This document shows positions 45,901-57,900 of a stretch of DNA of 64,000 bases, in pieces. The translations under genes were made by a program, and so were the position numbers. Origin of the DNA: Eopsaltria australis (Eukaryota; Chordata; Aves; Passeriformes; Petroicidae); assembly GCA_034509425.1 (NCBI GenBank), contig JAVTVJ010001682.1:124001-188000 (forward strand). The letters run 5' to 3'. Every line of letters begins with the position of its first letter. Position 1 is the first letter of the stretch. The notes under the pieces are model-generated. The model made no database searches. It saw only the letters and a program-made list of their open reading frames with translations, and had not been told where the DNA came from.

Positions 45901-48900
45901 ATTTCCTTAACTTCAGTGCTGAGGGAGCTGCTACTCATTACCACATCAGCTTCTCACCCGACTCTCCAGGCCCGTGGCTGTGTGGGAATTGCCTCTCACA
46001 CATCCCAAACTGCAGGAACTGGGATTTGCTGTGGTTCAGTGGCTGTGCTGGTGGCAGCTGTGGTTTGATTTGGGGTTATTGCCCCATGTGTGATTTCTCA
46101 TTTCATTCTGTGTGAGCAGCACCCAAGCTGGGCCATGTTTTGGGGTGGATGTGCTGCCTGAGCTCTCTGGAGAGCAGCACAATTTGCTCAGCTCCCAGAC
46201 ATGATCCCCACATTGCCGTGAGCTCCCAGATTTAGGCACAGGGCTGTGCTTTCCTCCTCCAAAGCTTGAAAGATTTGATTGTTGTGCAGCTGGACTGGGC
46301 ATTAGGTGGGAATAAACAGCCAGGACAGCTCCTCCACATGGGCTCACCCAAAGCAGACCTGGCAGGATGAGTCCTGCAGCACTGGCAGTGCCAGCCATGG
46401 AGTCCAGCAGGTTCATCCTGCAGGGCAGGTTCATCCTGCCCTTTGCTTTCAAATCTTGCCTGTGGCGTGTCTTTATCTGATTTGGTGAAAAGGGTCAGGG
46501 CTTGCCTGGCTGGCACCCTGAGTCTGCTGTGCAGCCTGGTTGAGTTGTACCAACAGCCTGAGATAGAGCACATCTGGCTGGTGATGCCACATGGATAAGG
46601 CTTATCTGGGGGAGAAATGTTTAGAATTTATAGAAAATTACCCCTAGCTGCAGCCCATAATAGCTGCATGGCTGTATCTTCAGGAGGCAGAAGGTGACAT
46701 CCTGGCCCTGGCTGAGTCCTGCTGGGGTCTGGCATTGATTTTCATGGAGCCAGGAGTTCAGGCAAACACTGGCATTTGTAAATAAAAAACCCCTAACCTT
46801 TAGAAGGAGGAAGAACTACACTGATGTCTACTAGAGCTGGCACAAAGATGAAGGCACAGCTTGGGGAGGAATAAAACATTACAGGTTTTCATTCTTCCTG
46901 AAATTTGACAGCTCACATTTAGATTGTGCCCATCACTCATTATTCCCAAAAAGAGCAGCTTTAAAGAACTCTCGAGCTGCTGTGCTGTGCCATTGGTGCT
47001 GATGGGCACAAAGGCTGGGAGCTGCTGTCTTATTCTGTCTTCTGTGGTTTAAGATATCCCTTTCCCAGTCCAAAAGGGGAGCAAGGGAAAGTGAGATCCA
47101 TTTCAAACTGCCTGAAATACAGTCACCAGAACTGCATGTCTTCCTTGATAAGCCCTCTCTATCCCAGACTTTTTGTTACCTGGCATCTTCCTGTGGTGCC
47201 TCCACTTTCCTGTACGAAATTCTGTGTCCATCTGGAGAGAACATGCACAGTGGGGAGGGAAGATGTGCAGGGAACACACTCAACATTGTGTTAGTCTGGA
47301 TTCCACCAGGAAAACCCTGCTACTGCACACAGCAGCAGGGAGAGGAGAGAGTTTGAGTGGTGCTGCCTAATTCAGGGGCAGGATTTGGTGAATCACATCA
47401 GACATGAGTGAGAGAGAGAGAAAAGTGCTGTCTCTGCTGCCCCTGATGTGCTCGGCAGGGCTGGCAGGGAGGGGTTACCTCAGAGCACAGCTCCCATCTG
47501 GCTCTGGAGGTACTGGAAGTGCAGCATCTTCCTCTGAGGGGTTTGGTGTTGTCTCACACAGATAATGGCTGAGCAGATCTTTGCCTGGGATCTTGTGTGT
47601 GAGGAGATGAGATTGTGGAGCACATGGGGATTCTTCCTGCAGTTTCTGTTTTCCTGCTGGGGCTGGGAACAGCCTGGAAGACTCCTTGCAAGTTAAAAGA
47701 CTCTCAGATCATCTGACAGCAAAAGCTCTTCCTTTGTTGTCAGAGATGGGAACAGAAAACACTGTAAGCACGAAGAGATCACGGGCTTGCTCATATTTCT
47801 GTGTGACAGTTAAATATTCATGGCTTTGCTGCAGCTCCAGTCTCCTCTGAAATGTGCTTATTCTTGTTTCTGCTGAGGATTTTACGGCACGTTTTTGTTC
47901 TCCTGTGAGTTTCCTTCCCGGAACTGTCTGCCTTCATCTGGGTAATATTGTCTGAAACAAAGCAGGAGCTCAGGGTTTCCTTTAAATGCTTTTGGAAAAA
48001 CTGGTGTGTGTTCAATCCTAGCTGTGGCACAAACTGCTCTTTTCCAGTGTCTTAAGGTGGCAGAAGCTGGAATTTGTCACCCAAACTGAATAAGGATAAG
48101 TTGGCGAAAAGGAATAACTAAAACCAGGAGTTTATGGATATGCCCTCCCTCCCTCCCTGCTTTTCCTGATCATGGCAGTGTGGATGGAAGGGATGTCAGT
48201 GCTGGAAGAAGCCCTGCAGACACACATGGGGTTGGTTATGGTTCCATGAGCTTGGGGTTTGAAATGTGTCACAGCATAAGTCAGAGTATCCCTGGGGCTG
48301 TGCAGCTGCTGCTGGCTGAGTGCAGGGAACCCTCCTCCCTGGGATAAAGCTTTTCCCAGGAGATGGGAGCTGGTTACAGGGCTCAGAGCCTCACTGCAGA
48401 GGTGTTTTCAGATAGGGATCAAAGACTGGGCTGCCTCTTCACCATTCTGCAGGGTTTGGGGCATCTCCTCTCCTCCCACCAGGGGACAGGACAGCACTCA
48501 GAGCTGAAGCTTCCATAGGCTCAGGAAAGGATTTACAGCTGCTGTGATGTTAGAGGAGTGAGAGGAACCCGCCCTGAGGTGAAACCAATACAATTCTCAC
48601 ACCTACCTTCTTGTGGAACATTAAAAGTAGCACTAAAGTATTGTAAACAGAAATAGTGTCCAAGTTATTTCAGGAGGAGAGGTGTCCACGTTATTTCAGC
48701 TGCCTGCAGAGAGTCCCTCTCTGTTTTGTGTCCAAAAGGGCTCAGCTCAGTATTAGAATGACTGGCTCCATGCAATTCTCTCCTACATCACAGGGAAAGT
48801 GACTTTCTCCCTGTTTTTCTTCCTCATGGAACAGGAAGGCTGTGTCAGGAGCTCTCCACTGGGACATTTTAGCCAGGTTGGACAAAGCAGGGCTCTCATC

Positions 48901-51900
48901 CTGCAGCCATCTGTCTGCTTTCTAATTCATGAAGAGAAGGTTTTTCTGGGAGAAATAAGACTTTTCAAACTCCATTTGCTACTGGTTTGTGAGCTTCTGT
49001 CCAGGTTAGCTGTTGGAAAATCGATGTGACAGATGACAGGAACACTTCCCACAGGCCTTGCTTCCAGGTGTGTGCTTGGAGCAGCATCCTGGGATCACCA
49101 TGGACCCACAGCTTACACCAGGATGCTCCCCTTGGATTTTCTACCCTGTGTCCTGGAGCTGGATGATTATCCTGAAGGTTTCCATGGAAATAGAGGCTGG
49201 TGTTGCTTTGACCACATTTGTCCCTTCTTTTCCTTCTTGAACATTCACAGCCATGAGGTTTGTTCAGGGAACAGCTGGAAGAAAAAAGGAATTGGGATTT
49301 TGCTGCATTCCCACTTTGTAGGGCTTGCCTGGGCTCACTGCACTGTGCCACTCTTGCAGATAGGAGCTGGCATCGTGCACTGGAAATGGGGAAGATCTCT
49401 TTCCTTAAATCCACTTTTCCTCTCATGATATTTTCCACAGCAACCAAGTATAATATCATCAGTGGAGGCTGGGGAAAGATGGATTGCAGGACAGAATGGA
49501 CAGATTCAGTGGGAGATGCCAAAGCTCTTGGTTTGGTGCAGTTGATTTGACTGAAACAGGGTGAAAAGTGAAATCCCCAGTTCTGCTTTCAGGCAAATAT
49601 CTCATGAAGCACAGGAAACAGAAGAAGGAGACAACACAAAAGGTTACTGAAGTGGAAAGGCAGTTGTCAGAGGGGTTTTAATATTCAAATGAATTTCATT
49701 TTCTGGTTGTTACTTTGAAACATTTGTGGAATGCTCTGAAGGGCCTGTCATTTGCCAAGCAGCACACCCGAAATCTCTCAGGTGATTACACAATTAAACT
49801 GCATTATATGGAGCTCATAATGCAGAGTGGATGCTTCTCCACGCAGGGCTAGCCCCTTTTCTCTCTGTCATAAAAGTCCTGATGAGACCCTGATGAAAAT
49901 TAATTTCTTTTTCTGTTTTTGAAAAGGTCAGTCCACATGAGCTGAGGACAAATTAACACCTGCTGTAAATCAAAGTAGAGCCTTTAAAAGCAGTGAAGCC
50001 TCTTAGAGCTACACCTGAGCCTGTGTTTTAAAAGTGACTATTTTTTTTTTTCTTCATCCCTGGAATGATTCCTACCCACTGTGAACTCTCTCTAAATGCA
50101 TCTGTATTTCTGGAATGTTCAAACCAGAAGCTGACAAATGTGACTTTCAAGGGTTGCCTTTGTCCCTGGACTGTGGCCTTGCTTACAGAGCGTGCAGTCA
50201 CAGCACATTCTCCTGAGTGACACATCCTTACTCTTGCACTTGTACAAGTTGCTTGCTTGGCTGCTCAGAAAATGGATGAGGAACAAAATAAGGTGCTGAG
50301 CCTGGGAAATGCTGCACTTGTGTCAAGCTGTGACCTAAATGCCATTTTTTTGCCTATCCATGAGGATGTGGCACAATGAGACTTACAGATATGTGTCACT
50401 TGTGGTGACATGGGCACAGGAAAAATGGGCTATTTTGGCTACAGGCATGCAGAAGTTCATGCATTCCCTTCCCTACCCTTCCATTTGATTAGTTAATTAG
50501 AGCATTGCTTTCACAAAGCCCTTTTTCTGCTGAGTGCTCAGCACAGTCGTGCAGAATTGAGGTCTCAGCTGATGGATGCAGCTCCTGGTGATGTCCGTGG
50601 GTGCTCTGCGTGCTGGGGAGTCACTGGGATGGAAACTGGGAATGCTCAGGCTCTTGAGAAGCAGTTGCAGATTCATATTCTTGGGATATCACTTAATTGG
50701 AACTACTGGAATAGTTGGAAGAAAGCAAATGATATAAATTAATAACACTGGGCTGAGTTTAATCCAACAGCTGCATCCTCGTGTGCTCTGTGGCCATGAG
50801 ATGCTGTTTTTCCTGCTTTATTTTAAGGGACCAAGATAACCTGGAAGTGAGAGCTGTCCTTTGTGCATTTCAGGCAGTGGAGAAGGCATTTGCAGCACCA
50901 AAGGGATTTTACTGGCAGACAGTGGAGAGTGATGACAAACACTTCCCTGACAGCAGTGCCATGGAGGCTTGCAGAGACACAGACACCGAGGTAAAGAACA
51001 ACAAACAACCCCCTCCTTCCTCACTTGGGGGCTCAGGGGGGACACTGAGACACAATTAAGTGCCCTGGAATATTTCAATCTAGAGGTTTGATACAAATAC
51101 TGATCTTGAAGTATTTTTCACTAGGACCTAAATATATCAGCTGAGTACTTTATGTCATCAGTATTGATGTGCTGATTGCTCTGAGCCACAGAAGATTAAA
51201 CTTTGAAATGTGTGGGTTGGAGAAATTGCTACCAACCAGGTGCAAATCTGTAACAGTAGACAAAATTTTGATAACCTGAAACCACTTGACTGTAAGCCAG
51301 TAAACAGCACAACTTTGATTAAACTTGGGCTCAGAAATGTTCTAAGAAATTTCTGAAGGTTCTGGTACTGCCTGACCTTCAGTAACTCTGTATGAACAAG
51401 TGGGGAGTAATTCTACTGATTCTACCCCAGGAGAAGAGAAAGTTAAAGTGATTTCAATTAGCTCTTGGTTAGGAGTGCAGCACAAAATGTACAGGACCTC
51501 ACCCATGTGAAATGAGTTGTTGTTGAGAAGACCAGGGCAGGGCCAGCAGCAGTAACAGGGTCACAGAGCCACGGACTGGTTTGAGTGGGAAGGCACCTTA
51601 AATCCCATCCACTGCCACCCCCTGCCACGAGCAGGGACACCTTCCACTGTCCCACGTTCCTTCAAACCCCATCCAACCTGGCCTTGGACACTTCCAGGGA
51701 TCCAGGGGCAGCCACAGCTTCTCTGGGCACCCTGTGCCAGGGCCTGCCCACCCTCCCAGGGAACAATTTCTTCCCAATGTCCCATCTGACCCTTCCCTCT
51801 GGGAAGCCATTCCCTCTGTCCTGTCCCTCCATTCCTTGTCCCAGGTCCCTCTCCAGCTCTCCTGGAGCCCCTTTAGGTATTGGAAGGGGCTCTGAGGTCT

Positions 51901-54900
51901 CCCTGAGCTGAACATCCCCAGCTCTCCCAGCCTGGCTCCAGAGCAGAGGGGCTCCAGCCCTTGGAGCATCTCCATGAGCTCCTCTGGACTTGCTCCACCA
52001 AGCCAACATCTTTCCTGGGCCCAGCACTGCAGGTGGGAGTCCCCAGTGACAAGGCCAAGGCCCAGAGTCCAGGCTTGGGACAGTGGCCGGAATTGGTGAT
52101 GTCCGAGCCCAGGCCAGGCACAACTCAATCAAGCTGCAATGGAGAGCAAAGGCAAGTGCCAGGCTCCTGAGGAAAGGGCAGACTGGCACTTCCTGAGGAT
52201 TCCCAGTGCTGGATGGCTGCGTTATCACAGCTGGCCCCAAGCCCAGGCAGCCCCAGGGAGTCAGAGCAGCTACGGGAAAATTCTTCCTTACTGGCTGCTG
52301 TGAGTACTGGGTTAATAACAGGAGAGCTTCAGCTAGATAAACATAAAGAAATGGAGCTTTTATTCCTAATTAGGCCACTTTTATGTGATTTGAGTAAATT
52401 TATATCTTCATTTATCATGATGGTAAAGCCTCATAATGTCTTTATGGGGCAGTAGCATTTCATTTCAAGTGTCCAGTAGTGATGGATTCATTTGGCGTTT
52501 GCTGCAGCCATAAACCTTGAGCTGGGGAAATCCTTGAGCTGCTCAATGTCCAGAAGAACCATGCCCAAATTTAGGGCCAGAAAATCAGCTTGTCCAATCC
52601 CCAGCCAGACAATTTATTATCCACAGAATCGCACAACTCCCTGTCGTAAAGCGCTTGCTTTTTAAAAGAATTTGTTTCTCTGATGGGGAAAATAATAAAA
52701 ATTTGCTTCCCTTTTGGGTATAAACATTCAGAATGTGTTGGTGTGAGTCTTCCTACATGCCAGGATGGGCTGAATTGGATTAGGCTGATAAAGAAGACTC
52801 TGAAATGTAAATTTGGGACAGTACCAGTGATGTGTTTGCCTTTTGATATTTTTTTAGTGTTGCTTTTGGTGCTGTTAAAGGTATAGGGACACAACCAGTT
52901 GGTCTGTTATTATTTAATCATCCCGAAAGATGGGCAAATGGTACTGCACAAAGTTAACAGCAGAAGGGATGCACTGAGGGCTCTGCCCCAGAGGCCTTGC
53001 AGTTCTTCCCTAGTGGGTTTATGTGACAAAAGGTACAGTTACATCAGCAGAAATAGATTAAATTATAATTATCATTGATAGTTGTGATTTAGTCCAAAGC
53101 CAAGAGCCTTCTGTGTGCACTGCACATAAACAGAAAGCAAACCCAAGCCTCTCTGTAGCTCTGGCAGTGCAGATCCACCCTGGGAACTGCAGGTGAGCAG
53201 CAGGGCTGCAGCTCTGAGCTCGTGGTGGGCTTGGGATCATTTCCCTCATTTGTCCATGTTTCCCTCTGGCTGCCCAGGTTGCCATGGTGCTGCTGTTCCA
53301 GGCTCTCTTCCGGAGCCCCCTGGAGACCCATCACACTCTGCAGCTGCTGCTCAGCTCTGGCCTGGATGTCTGCGGCCTCCGCCTGCTCTACCCCGGGCAG
53401 CACCTGCTGCTCTCGAGCTCAGGTGAGCTCTGCTCCTCCTCCAGAGCTTCCAGCATGCTGAGGAGGGCACAGATCTCTAAATGCACTGAGGTGAAGAGTG
53501 ATGAGAGTCAGATTTGCACGAGGGTTGGTTTATCAGTTCCTATCTCTTCCCCCAAAGAAATTACAGAATAGCTTTGACTGTTTCTTTCTTTCTGTTCCCA
53601 GTGTTGAATATTCATGAGCTGAATTTTTAAGCCTGGATACATTTTTGGGTCTCAGACTTTAGCTGTTGTTCCTTTGCAGGGAGCTTTCCCATATTTCAGT
53701 GCCCTGAGCTCCAGGGACATACTCATGTGAGTTAAATTAGTTAAATTTAGTTCCCCACTGACACTCCTGAAGGTTTTAACTGCAGAAAATCCCGTCTCCC
53801 TTTTCTACAATTCCCCCATCTCATTGCCTGTGGGACTTCAGGAGTACTGATTTATCTGTCCTGTAATTGCATTGGCTGATAAACCATCACCAAAATGTCA
53901 CATTATTTAATAGAATCCCATCTGAGGTGGGAGACCAGCAGATAAGGTAAATAAACACGATTTGGGGCTGTGAACTCAAATCACAAAGTCTTTAACACCA
54001 GACACCAGTGTGTCAAATACTGTCATGTACCACTCAAGCCTTTCTTTTTTCCCATTTGAGAAACAGAGATGATGAAGCCTGTCTTAAAGCATTATGGGAT
54101 ATTATTGGTTGCTACTGCAACACAACTCCAGAGCAACAGGTGTTCCCTTAGCTGCAGAGTTCAGAGATTCCCTCTTCCTGTGGCTTGTGCTTCCTTTAAG
54201 CCAGGAAATTCTCCTGGAAGGTTTGGATGTGCCATCATCTCACCCAGACAATCCATTTCTCTTGGGAAAGGCACAGGCAGGCTGAGAGGGAGAGAAATGG
54301 GCTTCCTTCTCCTCTGGCAGAAGGGGAATGAAGACCAACTTAATCAGAGGAAATTCCCCAGTCTCTGCTCCCATTTTGCATTTGAAAGCAATAGGAGCAG
54401 ACTGCCTGAGGAATGGGATTGCAGTTGCAGCTGTCTGGGTGCTGTGCACAGAACACATTCCTGGTGAGAGCTGGAGAAATGGAGCAGGGTTCCAGAAATG
54501 AGTAAGAAAACCATAAAACCAGCAGGCATTGGGAGCTGACAGGCAGCAGATCTGCTTCAATGCTCTGTACCATGCACCATTATTTAAGAACATTTCGTAT
54601 GAAGAGACAATTCATTTGAGCTGAGAACTGCTGTGCAAGTTTGTAAATTAGATTTTTACCCTTAGCTTGCTAACTCTAAAATTATTATTTTAAATATTTA
54701 CAGCCAGTTGCTCCATTACCTACCTGCTCTGGAGATTTGTGTTCTGCCTTCTGATTCTTATGCAAGAAATGATACATTTGAATATGGTTTTAAACCTGAG
54801 GGAAGAAAGTCACACACCTTGCTGCTTTTTCTGACATCTGCAGTAAGAACTACAAAGAAAGCAAATTTGCTTTTTCTGGGGTACTTCCTGGGCCCCAACT

Positions 54901-57900
54901 ATGCTGGAGAAAGGTTTGCCAGAATTGTAGGCAAGAGTTGTTGAAGAAAATAAGGGAAGTCAGGGCTCAAATCCTGGCAGAAAATTAAAGGTGGCAAATC
55001 AAATATTTGCCTGGATCTTACAGCATTGTACAAAATCTGTATTTGATGCAGAAGGAAATAAAGTAGAAAAGAAGTCCCCAGATTTCCAGTTTATAAACCC
55101 CTTCAAAAACACCCCTTCCCTCAGGCCTCTGTTCTTGCCCTGTTCTTCAATCCCCCAGCCTTGCTTGTGGTCATGAACAAGAGGAACTTGAAGTGCTGGC
55201 TTGGAGTCACAGTTTGTGCTGGAAATGACCCTAAAGCCACCAATTTCCAGCCCCTGCCACAGGCAGGGACACTTCCAGTGTATCACCTGCTCTGTAACAA
55301 CTTTTCACAGCAAACACGAGGCAACCAGTTCCTCTTTCTTCAACAGACTGCCTTGAATAACCTCAGGTTTTCTATTGGTAAAAGTGTGCAGGTGCTGCCA
55401 GCATCTCTTCCCCGGGACAGGGAACCAGGGGATTGATTCCCAGGACAGGCAACCAGGGGATTGATTCCCAGGACAGGGAACCAGGTGATTCCCAGGACAG
55501 GGAACCAGGTGGTTCCTCTGTTGAGGTCTGGTTCTGACAGATCTGAAAAGAGCCCTTGAGTGGAGTGAATAACCGTGGGGTGGGTTGTTCCATGTTTTAC
55601 TCACACATGTGTTTGTTTCCACAGAAAAGCTGCCTTCCTCCTACACTGCAGAGCCTGGCAAGGTGCCCCCAGTGCTGGCATTAGGTGTGAGAGGGCCCAG
55701 AGCCCTGGGCATCCTGCAGGACATCACCCGAGGCTCTCCCAAGGCCCGGAGCCAGGCGGAGCCTCTCGTGTCCCTGCCCCTGGCCAGCCGGATGCACAGG
55801 GAGCTGTGCCTCTGGTTCGGAGGGAGAGCTGCTGGAATCCTGCCCCCGGCTTCCAGGTGATGGCCCCGGATGGTTTGGAGCTGTTGTCCACGGGCAGTGA
55901 GCCCTGGAGACACTCAGTGCTCTGTGTCAGCCTTCCAGGGGGAGCAATCCCTCTACTTTTGTATTTCCAATCCAGTTCTGCACTCTGCAGAAATCCTTCT
56001 CTCTTCTGCAGCAGATCACAGAATCAGGGAATATCCTGAGTGGGAAGGGACCCACAGGGATCATCCAGAGCAGCTCCTGGCCCTGCACAGGCACCCCAAC
56101 AATCCCACCCTGAGAGCATTGTCCAAATGCTCCTGGAGCCTCGGGGCTGTGCCCATTCCCTGGGGAGCCTGGGCAGTGCCCAGCACCCTCTGGGGGAAGA
56201 ACCTTTCCCTGATCTCCAGCCTGAGCCTGCCCTAGCCCAGCTCCAGCCATTCCTGTTCCCTCAGGTCCCAGATGTGTCAGGCATGGGACAGTTGCAGTTG
56301 CTTCCTGTTCCCTGGTATCCAGGCCTGTAATTGATACTTATGCAGCAAGATTTGGAAAGCTGGGGCTGGAGAAGAGCTGCAAGGCTGTGTGCCAGTGAGT
56401 GACCCTTTCCTAGGAAACCTCTGGCTTTGCCCTGTGTCCCCCCCATATCAACTGGTAAAGGAATTTGGTAGGAAAAGCTTCTTTGGAGGATGATGAGAGA
56501 AGTGTGTGAAAATGAAGGGTGGCCTATAATCCTTTAACTGAATGAGAAACTCTGCTGCAGAAAGCTCAGAGACAAGACAAGGCCCTGCACCTGCAGGTTC
56601 TGGAGAGGTTTTTAGGGATCCTACCTGATCCTGGGGGCAGGGTGACAGAGAGGCAGGAGGCTGGAGGTGAGATCCTCTGCAGTGCTGTCAATGTTTTCTG
56701 TGAGTGGCAAAGCTGAGCCATGTGGAATTAACCTGTGGATTGCTGTGGAGGATTGTGTGCCAGAGTTCAGCTCTGCTCAGCCACGACCAGCAAGTCTCAT
56801 AATTTTTATGTTTAAGATGTGAAAAAAAATTAATTTGGCCAAGTTTCATTGTCTTTATTTGTTTATTTTCCTCAGGGATGCTTTTTCCTATTACAAAGAT
56901 GATGAATTCTGCTCCTCTGGTATAACTCAGTCCGGAGCAGAGCTCCATCCTAAATAATGCACTTGTCTTTCTCCTAATGCTGGTAATTTGGTCTGTTGGG
57001 AGGCAGGAATACAAACTGCAGCTCAGATTGCCCTTTTCAGATTAGACTTGCAAATGCTGTGGGCTCCTGGGAGTGAGCAAGCAGGATGTGTTCCAGGCAG
57101 CTCTGTGGTGGTGGCAAGGGATGAAGCAGGTTTGCCTGAGCAGCCTGAGCTCCCAGTCCCAGCCAAAACTGTTCCCAGACAGTCCCTGGCTTTCAACCAC
57201 ACCTTCTGTTCACCCTGCCCTGATTGGGTCCTTTGGATGTGCAGGAATGTTGTGGAAGTTTCACTGGCATGAACATCTCTACCAGACTGGATCGTGCTTG
57301 TTGCCTAACACGAACCCTTCAAACTGGTTAAACTCAGCCTAAAGAACCCAAAGTGAATAGCAACTAGGATATGTCTGTGGGAGGGAAAAGCTCTGCTAGT
57401 GCAGCCTGACATATTTCTTGATTCCCAGATTTCATTGCCAAGCTGGCTACTTTGCATTAGTTACTTTTAATTGAACACAGAGAACCTCAGGGGGAGTAAT
57501 ATGAAAAGATGTTCAGTCAGAGAGACCTTGATGCAGCTCATGTCATGGACAAGGGATTGAAATGGCTTTTCCAGTAAAGCAGTTTTGCCAGAGAAGCTTC
57601 TGTGGCCTTGGATTTGTCACAGAAAGTAGGTTTGAGTCAGAACCTTTTAATATTTTTCATTTAATATTTATCATTTTTCTGCAGCTCTCAGAATCCTTCA
57701 TCAACTGGGCCAGGGGCAGATGAAGAAAAAGTTGATCTCCAGGGCTTGATGGTGCCTCGACCTCCAGCCATGCTTGTCTCAACTACCAAAGGTCAGTGTT
57801 AGGAAATGAAATTTGAGGGTTTATGGTTCTCCTTCACTGATAGCATCACTTTACACCAGCCCCCTCAGGCAATTCTGCCTCCCTGGATTGCTCAGGGCTG

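Larger units (their letters stand above)
42631..50873 (+). other. DNAAF8 8.2-kb intron between coding exons 12 and 13
   Basis: One CR1 fragment (43797-43952) and a (CCCT)n run (48143-48158) are recognised. From about 43.96 kb to 51.55 kb no CR1 3' block is visible. No phase-compatible exon was found. Confidence 0.65.
53423..55624 (+). other. DNAAF8 intron between coding exons 14 and 15
   Basis: 2.2 kb. It contains two exon-like islands (53680-53726 and 54708-54842), a diverged CR1 piece (55200-55290) and a ~28-bp minisatellite (55414-55516). Confidence 0.65.

Noticed and set aside
51598..52240. 176- and 192-codon minus-strand open frames
   Set aside because: They lie mostly in the reverse CR1 at 51557-52010; a repeat by-product, not a gene.
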